Shown in pieces: positions 8,802-17,272 of a DNA stretch of 49,300 nt; within the stretch, counting starts at the first letter, position 1; each line of letters opens with the position of its first letter. Origin of the DNA: Thecamonas trahens ATCC 50062. Its lineage: Eukaryota > Apusozoa > Apusomonadida > Apusomonadidae. The stretch lies in the NCBI RefSeq assembly GCF_000142905.1, contig NW_013657656.1:117369-166668 (forward strand), read 5' to 3'. The translations under genes and the position numbers were made by a program. The notes under the pieces are model-generated. The model was given only the letters and a program-made list of their open reading frames with translations. It was not told where the DNA came from and searched no databases.

Positions 8802-9387
8802 GCTGTGCCTGGAGAAGGGTCTCCTGCAGCTCGCGCAGGCGTTGGAGCTGTTCATCACGTGCGACAGCTCGCGCCTCGGCCCGCTTTGCCAAGTCCACGA
8901 GCTCCGAAACTGCACTAGATGGAGGCGACGATACCGTGGGGCGCAATTGAAGCCGGCTCCGCCTCGCTCCTGTTGTGCTTCGCTTGCGTGGGCTTTCGAA
9001 ATCTTCATCCCCAGCTTCTCCCTCGGCTCTGATCCTCTTGACCGGAGTGCGCGAGCGCTTGCGGCTGCTCTTGCACGCGCGCAAGCTCGCGATCGCGACC
9101 TTCCTGGACGCCTGCTTGGCGTCGCCTGCCACCATCGCCCCTTGCAGCTCGGCGATGGGCACGCTCACATCTATGGCGCTCTCAGTTGTAGACACTTGCG
9201 TGATGTCCAAGACATTAGCCATGTCGTCAAAGTACGCCCATCTGCTCGCTGCAGCTCCAGACAGAGACTGGCTCGCAACTTCCTTCTTGAATCGTTCCTT
9301 GAGGGCACGCCACCGTGTCGCCAGCTGTCGAACGTGAGACACATTCGCACCACACCCTACGGCACTACAGCCCTCTCTGCCCCTCAA
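8785..9387 (-). pseudogene. Truncated Harbinger partner: MADF/Myb-SANT-like DNA-binding protein
   Basis: The frame encodes VRQLATRWRALKERFKKE...SRWAYFDDMANVLD. This is the second half of a MADF/Myb-SANT-like domain (W-x-x-L-[KR]-[DE]-R-[FY]-x-[RK]-E followed by W-x-[YF]-[YF]-D). A basic middle region (KSSRKRSRTPVKR) and a C-terminal coiled coil (LVDLAKRAEARAVARDEQLQRL...) follow. PIF/Harbinger elements encode such a protein to recruit the transposase to DNA. The first half of the domain and a usable ATG are missing, and FNT copy 2 begins only 10 bp beyond the open frame. The right end of the element therefore seems lost. An upstream exon further away is possible but would have to lie beyond FNT copy 2. 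The stop overlaps the transposase tail by 17 bp. Confidence 0.75.
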
Positions 9388-9396
9388 TTACACCTC

Positions 9397-10434
9397 ATGT
9401 CGCCTTTGTCAAGTACTGACCATGGCGACACATCTTATGCGTCGTCCGACGCCTCGCAATGCTCGTGCTCGTCCGACGCCTCGTGCTGCTCATCGTCCAA
9501 CTGCGATGGGTCATGCTCGGCGACAGTGGCGGCCAAGCCTCCGATGATGCGCACACCCGAGCAAGTTATCCGTGCGATGGCCGAGAGTATTGATGCCAGC
9601 CTTGATGAGTGCCTCTGGCAGTGGATCGTCCGTGGCGTTCTTGCCGGCGTCCTCATCACCACCGGCGCCTTCCTCTCGACCGTTTTCTCGGCCGGCGTCG
9701 AGGCCCACGGCCCGCAGGCGTTCATGGCAGGCCTCGGCTTTGTTACTGCAGTTTCCATGGTCATTCTCTCCGGATCGCTCCTCCTCAGCGCGTCGAGCAT
9801 CACCATTCCAATGTATCTTCTCGCTCGTGGCGGCTGGGATGCGGCTGTGGCTGCTCTCGGTCACCGGTGCGGCCGCGTGAGCAACGCGATCGATAACTTC
9901 CAGACCCGCGTCTTTCGCCCAAAACGTGCTGTTGCTATGTGGCTCGTCTCTATCGTCGCCAACTACCTTGGATCGCTATTTGCCGGCGCTCTGTTCGTGG
10001 CCGGCTCACTGCTCGACGCGCACTCGACTGCTCGTCTGGACGCCATCGTCCTCGCCAAAGTCAGCCCGTACTGGGCCAGCGGCGCACGCGGCTGGTTCTC
10101 GCTTGTGGTCTGGGGCATGATCGCCAACTTGCTGGTAGGGATGGCGGCGTACAACGCAACTGTGGCGCGCACACTGCCGGGTATCGTCCTCGGCATCTTC
10201 CTCCCGGTCATGGCCTTTGTTGTCCTCGGCGCAGCCCACTCGCCGACCAACATGGGCTACTTTGCGCTCTCGCTCATCAACGGCAACTCGCCGATCACCT
10301 GGGGCGATACATGGGCATGGCACCTCCCTGCCGCCATTGCAGGCAATCTTCTCGGCGGCGCGCTCCTCATCGGCTTGCCGATCTTCCTCGCCCATGGCGT
10401 CTCACCAACCACGTACCGCACCAAGATCATGTGA
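9397..10434 (+). CDS. Formate/nitrite transporter (FNT) family channel, copy 2
   Basis: This 345-aa paralogue of the FNT at 6033-7061 is near-identical in the core (RTP.x.V.RAMAE..DASLD, WQWIVRG.LAGVLIT, NMGYFALSLINGNSPITWG). Its N-terminus is a different Ser/Cys/Asp-rich tail (residues about 1-45, CSCSSD/CCSSSNC repeats). The pore His is His281. The usual Lys position is Ile263. The Omega-loop LFTEVN of copy 1 is replaced by LLSASS, so the loop has diverged. Silent sites are less uniformly G/C-ending than in copy 1. I chose the ATG at 9397 because upstream sequence in this frame is antisense to the transposon partner gene. Similarity to copy 1 continues just past the stop codon (tgaRcagt), consistent with tandem duplication. 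Confidence 0.88.
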   Translation: MSPLSSTDHGDTSYASSDASQCSCSSDASCCSSSNCDGSCSATVAAKPPMMRTPEQVIRAMAESIDASLDECLWQWIVRGVLAGVLITTGAFLSTVFSAGVEAHGPQAFMAGLGFVTAVSMVILSGSLLLSASSITIPMYLLARGGWDAAVAALGHRCGRVSNAIDNFQTRVFRPKRAVAMWLVSIVANYLGSLFAGALFVAGSLLDAHSTARLDAIVLAKVSPYWASGARGWFSLVVWGMIANLLVGMAAYNATVARTLPGIVLGIFLPVMAFVVLGAAHSPTNMGYFALSLINGNSPITWGDTWAWHLPAAIAGNLLGGALLIGLPIFLAHGVSPTTYRTKIM

Positions 10435-10506
10435 ACAGTCAGTACCACACCATGACATACACACACCTGACTTTATAGACATCCGCAGGTGCCATCTGCT
10501 ACACGC

Positions 10507-11082
10507 ATGGCAGAGCTTAGCGAGGTCGTTTGGGAGGCCGGCGAGTCTGCAGCCGAGTTTGAAGCGCGACTGGGCCCGGCGGTGACGACGGTGCGCCTGG
10601 CCAATACTGAGGAGGCCGACGACGCGACGTTGGCGATGGTGGTGACGAGCTGCCCGGCGCTGCGAGTGGTGGACATGGCCTGGTGCGGACAAATGACAGA
10701 CAGCGGCGTCGCTGCCCTAGCTGCTGCTGCTCCGCATCTTACCTCCATCACTCTCTCGGCATGCCCACTCATCACCGATGGGGCGCTGGCGGCCATCGCT
10801 ACACACTGCAGCTTGCTCACCTCGCTTGATCTGTTCGAGTGCGAGAGCGTGACCGATGCCGGTGTCGTCGCTATCGTCCACGGCTGCCCTCATCTGACGT
10901 ATCTCGGCCTGCAAGGGTGTACCAAGCTCACCGATACGGCCATGCTCGCCCTCCTCAACCTTCCCCATCTCGCAGACGCCTCGGTCGGCCTCACCTCGTC
11001 CTCACCCGCTGCCGTGGACAAGGTCAATAGCCACTGCTATGCCGTCATGCACGCCACGCCCACCACCTCCATCCACCTCTGA
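10507..11082 (+). CDS. Small cysteine-containing leucine-rich-repeat protein (AMN1/FBXL-like)
   Basis: The 191-aa protein has about four LRRs of the cysteine-containing class found in F-box/LRR proteins and AMN1. Examples are LRVVDMAWCGQMTDSGVAAL, LTSITLSACPLITDGALAAI, LTSLDLFECESVTDAGVVAI and LTYLGLQGCTKLTDTAMLAL, each with the L-x-x-C..[IVL]TD.G pattern. There is no F-box, so it is an adaptor-type LRR fragment or a small stand-alone solenoid. I used the ATG at 10507. The frame starts 72 bp after FNT copy 2 on the same strand. Substrate and role cannot be deduced. Confidence 0.8.
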   Translation: MAELSEVVWEAGESAAEFEARLGPAVTTVRLANTEEADDATLAMVVTSCPALRVVDMAWCGQMTDSGVAALAAAAPHLTSITLSACPLITDGALAAIATHCSLLTSLDLFECESVTDAGVVAIVHGCPHLTYLGLQGCTKLTDTAMLALLNLPHLADASVGLTSSSPAAVDKVNSHCYAVMHATPTTSIHL

Positions 11083-11249
11083 TGGCCATATCCTACCCAC
11101 CGTACACATCGATCCCCCCCCCCCCCCCCCCCCCCCTCCTCCCCATTCCAGCCGCTACTACCCTCCGGCGCCTTCCACTTCCACTTCCACTCGGCTCGCC
11201 GTGCCACACTCACACTCACCACACTACCACTGCACCCTCGCCCCGCCCC

Positions 11250-12845
11250 ATGGCCACCGCCATACCCACAGCCCCACCCATGCCCACCGGCACAACACCA
11301 TGCGTCACCTCGCCAAACCCAACGGCATCTGCTGCGGCATATACGGCATACCTCCCTGCGGCCGACTTTATGGTGGCGTCGCGGGCGTATGTGCTCTGCT
11401 GCCATGCGAGCATGAGTGGACCGACGCCGTCATCGCCACACGCCTTTGCCCAGGCTGTGCTCGAGACGCGGGAGACACCACATGCTGCGCTCGGTGAGTG
11501 CTCGAGGGTTGTATCGGCGCGTGTTCTCACCATCTTTGACGATCTGAGCCTCGAGTGCATGGATGCCACTTTCTCGGCCCTCTCGTGCGTGGAGATCTGC
11601 CTCGAGGCCATGCCTGGCGAGGCGCTCCGGGCCCGCGGCCTGCTCTACCGACACACGCTGCTGATCGACGCACTCGTTGCCGAGTTTAACGCGATATACG
11701 CCACCCCTGCGCGCGGATCTGCTGACGCCATGTTCCTCGACGCGCACAATCCCCCGTACCTGGTCTCCATCGCCACCGAGCTGCTCGACACGCACGGTGA
11801 GGCCATGCACTCGCCGCACTGGGAATGGCTGTGGACGCCCGAGTTTGTTCTCGCCAAGCGCGAGCTCGTCGGCAAGTGGTCACAGTTCTACGTCGGTGGC
11901 TTTGCCAACTACTCGGACGAGCTGTGGGCGTCGCGGGTGACCGGCAACCTCACCAATCGGCTCTCGGAGCTGCAGTTCATCCGGCCCAACTCGGCGCTCA
12001 TCTACATGACCGCCGACGAGTGGGCCAAGCACCACGGGTACATGGAAGAGCACTTTATCCGACAGATTCTACAGATTCGCGCCATTCATCTCATGCTCTA
12101 CCTGCTCAATGCCGAGCTGTCGACGGTCCAGCGGCTGCTGACCTCGATCGACGTCGGCGACATCTCTTCGGTCCAGCGCGAAATCGACCGCGTCCGCAAC
12201 TTTGACGACGTCATGTCCTCGCTCACCGCCCAGTTCTACGAGAAGCGACTCATCAACCGCCGACAGCACTCGCGCAAAGTTCTCAACACCATGATACGCC
12301 TCCTCGATCTCGACAATGCCCAGGCCTTTACCGCTGCACAGATGGACCGCGTCAAAGCCCGGGTCCGCGAAGCCAACGACATTGCCATCCAGGTCCAGCA
12401 GGCTCGCCAAAAGGAGTCGCTCAATCTCATCAACTACATTCTCGGCTCCGAGGTCCTCGTCTCGCTCGGCACCGCGCTGCTCGAGTACTTTGGCGGCCTC
12501 ACTTCGGTTCTTGGTGTGTGGGTCGACGGCGAACCGTCGTTTAGCGAGCGCCTGCTCGCTCTCTTCGCTTTTGGCGCCATCCTTGGTGCTGCTGCCTATC
12601 TCGGCTCACGCCTCTATGCCGCCTACCACACCCACACGGTGCGGGTGTCGATGCGGGCCAAACGCAGTCGTGCGCTTCGCAAGGCTCGTTCCATCGGCCG
12701 CTGGCGTGCTCTTGCCCGCCGCATAGAGTCATCTCCTGCCGTGTCGGCAACGCAACGACCCATCACCTCACCGTCGGCGTCGGACGGAGCGGCCCCGTCG
12801 AACCTCCGCCGCCGCCACCCGCTGCCACCCACTACCGAGTCTTGA
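11250..12845 (+). CDS. Unrecognised membrane-anchored protein
   Basis: I do not recognise this 531-aa protein. Residues about 40-400 look like a helical, globular domain with Trp/Tyr-rich motifs (HWEWLWTPEF, ELVGKWSQFYVGGFANYSDELW). A helical stretch rich in charged residues follows (SSVQREIDRVRNFDDVMSSL, RVKARVREANDIAIQVQQARQKES). One or two hydrophobic segments come next (about 375-400 and 435-459, LLALFAFGAILGAAAYLGSRLY). The tail is strongly basic (KRSRALRKARSIGRWRALARR). That suggests a C-terminally anchored membrane protein with a cytosolic basic tail. I chose the ATG at 11250. The frame is open upstream to 11082 but that part is a poly-Pro/His translation of a poly-C tract. The 3' end overlaps the convergent gene by 14 bp. 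Confidence 0.75.
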   Translation: MATAIPTAPPMPTGTTPCVTSPNPTASAAAYTAYLPAADFMVASRAYVLCCHASMSGPTPSSPHAFAQAVLETRETPHAALGECSRVVSARVLTIFDDLSLECMDATFSALSCVEICLEAMPGEALRARGLLYRHTLLIDALVAEFNAIYATPARGSADAMFLDAHNPPYLVSIATELLDTHGEAMHSPHWEWLWTPEFVLAKRELVGKWSQFYVGGFANYSDELWASRVTGNLTNRLSELQFIRPNSALIYMTADEWAKHHGYMEEHFIRQILQIRAIHLMLYLLNAELSTVQRLLTSIDVGDISSVQREIDRVRNFDDVMSSLTAQFYEKRLINRRQHSRKVLNTMIRLLDLDNAQAFTAAQMDRVKARVREANDIAIQVQQARQKESLNLINYILGSEVLVSLGTALLEYFGGLTSVLGVWVDGEPSFSERLLALFAFGAILGAAAYLGSRLYAAYHTHTVRVSMRAKRSRALRKARSIGRWRALARRIESSPAVSATQRPITSPSASDGAAPSNLRRRHPLPPTTES

Positions 12846-14436
12846 ACGATGTTCGCCGGCGGCTCTTGCTCGTCTTGCGCGATCGGGTGGCCCGGCCTCG
12901 CGGGCCACGCGAAATGGGATCTGGGCCCCGCGGCGGCAGCCGCGCAATCCGCTCCGACCGCGTCGGCTTGCGCCGTGTCTTGGCCTTGACCACGTGGTCT
13001 GCGACAACCGGTGGCGAATACACCACGTCGTGCATGTCAAACGAGTCGTCGAGTCTGCGCGCAGTCGAAGGGCGCGACTTGCGCGACCGGCGCCGCCTGC
13101 CGCTTCCATGCCGCGTCTTGGCTTTGGCCTTGGCCAGCGTCTCGGCCTTGCGCTGCCGTGATGCAAACGTCGATCGGTCAGGCGGCTTGAGCGGTGACGC
13201 CGCTACTCGGTTATACCGCCGCACCTTGCCCGGCGACGCAAACGCTGACGCCCGCTTGGTTGACACTCGCTTGCGGCCGACACGCTCCCGCCGGAGCGAG
13301 ACCCTCGGTGGCGTGACCGGCCCACCCGGCCGGCCGCGGCTGCGGCCGCTGCTTCGAGCCGGCCGCTGCGACCGGCTTCGCGACCGGCTCCACACCTGCT
13401 CGCCGCACGCGCACGACGACTTTCCGCAGCACGCCGCCCGTCGGACAACGCGGTTGACGACAAGGACCCCGTCGTCGCTCCGCATCACCCCGTCGGCATC
13501 CTTGCGAATCGAGCCCTGCAGCAACGAGTCGCGGAAGCCAACATACGATGTCTCGTCGAGCAACCCGCCCGACGACTCAAACGAGCTCTGCGCCAATGGT
13601 GGTGTCACCGGCCGTGCCGGCGCCCTCCCGTGCGGCGTGATATCGTTGCTCTGCAGCCGCGCCATCAGCGCCGCCATGCGGTCACTGGGCGCACCAGCCG
13701 CTCGTGCTCCATTCTCTCCTCCGTCGTGCCGCAACTGCCCCAGTCGCAACGGCGAGCTACTCCCACCACCCCCGCCGCTCGCCCCAGGCGCTTGCGCAAT
13801 GAGCTCCTCCATCTTGCCCAGCATCAGATGCTGCAGCTGCGTCGACGCCACCCGCACCTCTTGCAGCTCGGCCCGCAACGCCTCAATCTCTGACTGACGA
13901 GCCGAATCGCGCTCGCGCGGATCCAACGGCAGCGGAACCGCCACCAGACTCGAACGTCCATTACTAGCCGGAGGCTCAGCTCCGCTTCGGAGGCCTTGCA
14001 CCTGCGACGCAAACGGAATGACGAGCTGCGACGAGCCAGCCGTCCCGCCATCCGCCGAATGCGCCGCCCCGCTCGCCACACTTGCGGCAGACGGCGGGAT
14101 AAACACCACACCTGGCCGATGCGAACGCGACTGCGACTGTGACTGCTGCGGCGACTGTTGCGGCGACTGCTGCGGCGACTGCGGCGGACGGGCCACACGC
14201 TGCACACCGCCAGGGTACGGGAGCTCCACACCGCCCGCCCCTCCCGAGCTCCCCACCACGGCCTGGACCAAGCCACCGACCGAGCCACCGACTGCACCAT
14301 TTGCCATAGACACTCCCGCTGCCAACTGGGCCTGTTGTGCCCGCGCCGCCGCCACTGTTGTCGGCGCGTTGCAGCCGACCACCGAGTGCGCGCCAAAGGC
14401 ACCGTGAGTCCACCGCCGCCAGCCACCCGCCGCCAT
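12832..14436 (-). CDS. Unrecognised Ser/Arg/Pro-rich, probably nuclear protein
   Basis: The 534-aa product is mostly disordered. It has a Gly/Ala/Val-rich N-terminus, a repeated Q-S-P-Q stretch (about residues 105-120), and a short coiled coil (SEIEALRAELQEVRVASTQLQHLMLGKMEEL). A Cys cluster CCGKSSCACG follows. The C-terminal half is extremely rich in Arg/Lys/Ser (RSRSRSRSQRP, RRRRSRKSRPS) with several SP/TP sites. Such composition suggests a nuclear, RNA- or chromatin-associated phosphoprotein, but I see no named domain. I preferred the ATG at 14436 because upstream sequence in frame encodes only Trp/Cys/Gly low complexity. The stop overlaps the tail of the convergent gene. Confidence 0.6.
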   Translation of the reverse strand: MAAGGWRRWTHGAFGAHSVVGCNAPTTVAAARAQQAQLAAGVSMANGAVGGSVGGLVQAVVGSSGGAGGVELPYPGGVQRVARPPQSPQQSPQQSPQQSQSQSRSHRPGVVFIPPSAASVASGAAHSADGGTAGSSQLVIPFASQVQGLRSGAEPPASNGRSSLVAVPLPLDPRERDSARQSEIEALRAELQEVRVASTQLQHLMLGKMEELIAQAPGASGGGGGSSSPLRLGQLRHDGGENGARAAGAPSDRMAALMARLQSNDITPHGRAPARPVTPPLAQSSFESSGGLLDETSYVGFRDSLLQGSIRKDADGVMRSDDGVLVVNRVVRRAACCGKSSCACGEQVWSRSRSRSQRPARSSGRSRGRPGGPVTPPRVSLRRERVGRKRVSTKRASAFASPGKVRRYNRVAASPLKPPDRSTFASRQRKAETLAKAKAKTRHGSGRRRRSRKSRPSTARRLDDSFDMHDVVYSPPVVADHVVKAKTRRKPTRSERIARLPPRGPDPISRGPRGRATRSRKTSKSRRRTSFKTR

Positions 14437-15035
14437 GGCTGCCGAGCCCAGAGCGCAGAGCCACCACCCATACCCACACACCCACACACGCATGCGCTCT
14501 CACACAATACCACGTACGTCGTGCTTGGAATCCGTCCAGCAGCTGCTGCTCGGCTGCAGATAGCATGGCGAGTGCACAGAGACGACTGTTGCCGCCGCGC
14601 CGCCGTCCGCGCGGGCCTCTCCCCGTACTCTCAACCACCACACCGCCAGCTCAAGTGCACGAAGCCCTGGCCATTCCTACACAATCCTCCTTCGCAGTAC
14701 AGGCTACACACGGCACTCCCCCTTATGCCATACGCATCCAGCTGGCCGAATGCTTGATCAAACAGGCCAAGCATGGCCTTCCTGCCAACTGCTGGTCATG
14801 GCTATGGCCAAGGTGCATGCTAAAAAATGCGAGAGCGAGCGCCTGCGAAAAAAGTTTGTCGGTTTGGGCGAGGGCAGGTCGAGGCATCCCCGGAAGGGAG
14901 CGAGAGCAGGGCGGGGAGGGGCTGGTGGTGGCAACACGACTCGCTGAAGGGTGTTGAACCTTGGTGCCGAGGTGGCGACTGCGACGCTTGTACTGGGCGG
15001 AACAGAGCGGCTTTCACACCCACGGGCTCGGAGCA
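14437..15035. other. Divergent intergenic region, possibly with a 5' exon
   Basis: About 600 bp lie between two divergent genes. A frame from an ATG at 14565 (MASAQRRLLPPRRRPRG) stays open to about 14957 and is in the same frame as the gene starting at 15036. It could be an upstream exon if an intron begins near 14812 (gtgcatg) and ends at 15140 or 15153. Purine-rich G tracts near 14905-14930 resemble those in other introns of the window. I see no RNA gene. Confidence 0.35.
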
Positions 15036-16415
15036 ATGAGCTCCATCCCGCACGCCTCCTCCTGGCCGCAAGGTACGTTTCGTGGCAGGCTTCCTGCTGC
15101 CGCTCCGGGGGCTGCGAGTCGCCCAAGGCTCATTTTTCAGGATGGGCTCACAGAGGGCTTAGGTGACACAGGGAGCCTGCAAGCAACCCAGCCGGTCGCC
15201 ATGGACGTGGGCGAGACTCGAGCAACGCCAGCGGACGCCCAAGGCGTCCCGCCGCGTGGAATGGACGTGCACACGGCTCAGCTCGTGCCCAACGCGTCGT
15301 CTTTGCAATCTTCGTCGGTCCGACGCCTTCCGCCGGCCACTCCGGACGACCTTCTCATGCATCCGTTCTCAGGCCTCCGCAACGACGGCCTCTTGCCACA
15401 CGATGCGCTGCCACTCGGGGCGCCGAGCACTGGCGGCCTGGGCATGCTCGACATGGAGCTGAGCGAGCCGCTCCCGACCTCGTCCGCCAACTGGACTCGG
15501 CTCGCCCACGAGTCGCCGACTGCGAGCCGCGCGACCCACGCCCAACTTGCTCCTGCAAAGAGGCGGCGAGTGCCGCTGGTGACGACTCCTGCGTATGGGC
15601 CCGAGTCGCCAGCAACCCTCGACGCACCGATTTCTCCTCTCGACCTTGCCCGTGCTGTCGTCTACACCCGTCAGATCAACGCGTCCATCGTGGCCCAGTG
15701 TGCACCAGAGCCCAGGCGGCCACTGTTCAAGCGCAACACGGCGCCGAGCCGGAAGCGCGATGAAATCCATCGCCGCATCCAGCAGCGGCGCGATAGCGCC
15801 ATGCGCCGCTACATGGTTGCCGTGTATGGAAAGCACAATCACCCGCGTGAGCTGCGCGGGCGTCGGTCACACATTGCCATGGCCCGCTTCCGCTACGAGG
15901 CCCTGTTGAGTCTCGACGCGCTCGCCACAGCCTACCGATCGGGCGTCATCTCGGCTGCCGACTACGATACGCTCACCACGCCACTGTATGTCCTTGACGA
16001 CGACATGGCTCCCGACGACGACGACCCTGCCGAGCTGCTCATGCCGTTTGCCAACGCTGCCGGCAATCTGGTCTTTCCACTCTCCCCGGCCGAAGGCGCG
16101 GCGGCTTGCCGACTGGTGGGCATCGATGGCGCGCCTCTGCGTGCTGTTATTGTGACGCCAGGTCCATCTCTCGCCGCCGAGCCGGCAGCGCCACTCGACC
16201 CGCCGTTTCCGCCGCTCCCGCCCCCAACATGGCCAAGGTGCCCAAGTATGGCTGCGCCGACCTTGTTGCTGCTCACACTGCGGCGGCTGGCCGGATTTTC
16301 CGCGCCGGCAAGAACACGGTGCTCGCCGCGCGACAGAGGCGGTACGAGGCGACCGACGACGAGCTCTTCCGCCACCTCGGCTACGGCTCGCGATACATGC
16401 CCAACAGCCGGCTAG
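15036..16415 (+). CDS. Unrecognised protein; 3' end probably frameshifted into the next gene
   Basis: This is a 459-aa frame without a domain I can name. After a disordered first half comes a basic, helical section (PSRKRDEIHRRIQQRRDSAMRRYMVAVYGKHNHPRELRGRRSHIAMARFRYEAL, described here by its ends at DNA 15733-15905). An acidic patch DDDMAPDDDDPAELL follows. Coding character is convincing to about 16222. The last about 60 codons are a Pro/Arg/Ser-rich shadow of the overlapping downstream frame. A sequence with perfect intron ends (gtacgt..tttttcag) lies at 15073-15140. Ending at the next AG (15153) gives an in-frame 81-nt intron, so the first codons are uncertain. Confidence 0.55.
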   Translation: MSSIPHASSWPQGTFRGRLPAAAPGAASRPRLIFQDGLTEGLGDTGSLQATQPVAMDVGETRATPADAQGVPPRGMDVHTAQLVPNASSLQSSSVRRLPPATPDDLLMHPFSGLRNDGLLPHDALPLGAPSTGGLGMLDMELSEPLPTSSANWTRLAHESPTASRATHAQLAPAKRRRVPLVTTPAYGPESPATLDAPISPLDLARAVVYTRQINASIVAQCAPEPRRPLFKRNTAPSRKRDEIHRRIQQRRDSAMRRYMVAVYGKHNHPRELRGRRSHIAMARFRYEALLSLDALATAYRSGVISAADYDTLTTPLYVLDDDMAPDDDDPAELLMPFANAAGNLVFPLSPAEGAAACRLVGIDGAPLRAVIVTPGPSLAAEPAAPLDPPFPPLPPPTWPRCPSMAAPTLLLLTLRRLAGFSAPARTRCSPRDRGGTRRPTTSSSATSATARDTCPTAG

Positions 16416-17239
16416 ACGACACCACGCCCCTTCATCCGGCAAAGCGGGCCAAGACATCCAACTCACAGCCGTTTGCCGGACAGTTTGTCGAGTCGTCCGA
16501 CGGGAACCAGCTGCGCCGCCTCGTACGCGTCGCGCCTGTCCGCCTCCCGTGGTTCTATGCCATCGCGCCCGAGTGCCGTACCTCAGACTACGCCGACGAC
16601 GAGCCGTTGGTCATCCGCATCATTGCTCGCCGGCACCCCATCGTCGCCACCGAAGACGACTGGGACCGCTTCTCCGTCCCAATCTACTCGTACTCGGGCA
16701 TGAAACGCCACCACGGTGGGCAGTGGAGCGGCAAGTCGTCGGCGAGCAAGTCTCAGTCCAAGTCCGGAGAGGGCAGGACGCCGCGCTCGTCGCGGGCAAC
16801 ACGCAAGGCCGCCAAGCGCCACCAATCGACCCGCGAACGCCAGCACGCCCGCATTGTCCGCAGGCCGGTCAAATACCCACGCCTCGACTTAGCTGGCTGT
16901 TTAATGCCGGATGGAACCAAGGTCAACGCGACCATCAACAAGCCGCGCGGCCCGCACCCCACCCTCCCGGGTGCCTTCTACTGGCAGGTCCAGCAAGGCC
17001 GCATCTCGCTCTTCAACGGATGGATGACCAAGGAGGAGGTTATGGATCGCATCCTCAAGCTATGCGCCGGCGAGCTCGAGCCGCCGCCGCCGCCAAAGTC
17101 GCGTCCACGCGAGCCGAAAAGAGTCAAGCAGCAGCGGCTGCGCGCTGAAAAGGCCCGCAAGCGCGCAGAGGCTCTCGTCCGCTCCCAGGGCACCGCCGTC
17201 GCCGCCCCGCGCTTCGCCATCGGCGATCTGGCCGATTAG
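16229..17239 (+). CDS. Unrecognised basic protein, perhaps the C-terminal half of the preceding gene
   Basis: The frame gives 336 aa from the ATG at 16229 (caacATGGCC). It has a globular middle (RLVRVAPVRLPWFYAIAPEC, DEPLVIRIIARRHPI) and an Arg/Lys/Ser stretch. A conserved-looking GAFYWQVQQGRISLFNGWMTKEEVMDRIL follows, then a lysine-rich C-terminal helix after a PPPPPK spacer. No family is recognised. It overlaps the previous frame by 187 bp in another phase. One missing C in the gctcccgcccccaac run (16216-16230) would join the two into a single protein of about 730 aa, which I think is likelier than two overlapping genes. It ends 33 bp before the convergent CENP-O stop. Confidence 0.6.
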   Translation: MAKVPKYGCADLVAAHTAAAGRIFRAGKNTVLAARQRRYEATDDELFRHLGYGSRYMPNSRLDDTTPLHPAKRAKTSNSQPFAGQFVESSDGNQLRRLVRVAPVRLPWFYAIAPECRTSDYADDEPLVIRIIARRHPIVATEDDWDRFSVPIYSYSGMKRHHGGQWSGKSSASKSQSKSGEGRTPRSSRATRKAAKRHQSTRERQHARIVRRPVKYPRLDLAGCLMPDGTKVNATINKPRGPHPTLPGAFYWQVQQGRISLFNGWMTKEEVMDRILKLCAGELEPPPPPKSRPREPKRVKQQRLRAEKARKRAEALVRSQGTAVAAPRFAIGDLAD

Positions 17240-17272
17240 CCGAGCCCGTCTGCTCTGTTGTAAACGCGCTGC

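Noticed and set aside
8776-9396. A 207-codon N-terminal extension of FNT copy 2 reaching into the transposon region
   Set aside because: It has no ATG at its start, reads antisense to the MADF-type gene and has no transporter character. The family-like sequence begins after the ATG at 9397.
11082-11249. A start at 11082 overlapping the LRR stop for the unknown membrane protein
   Set aside because: The extra 56 residues are poly-Pro and Thr/His-rich translation of a C tract. The ATG at 11250 is more credible.
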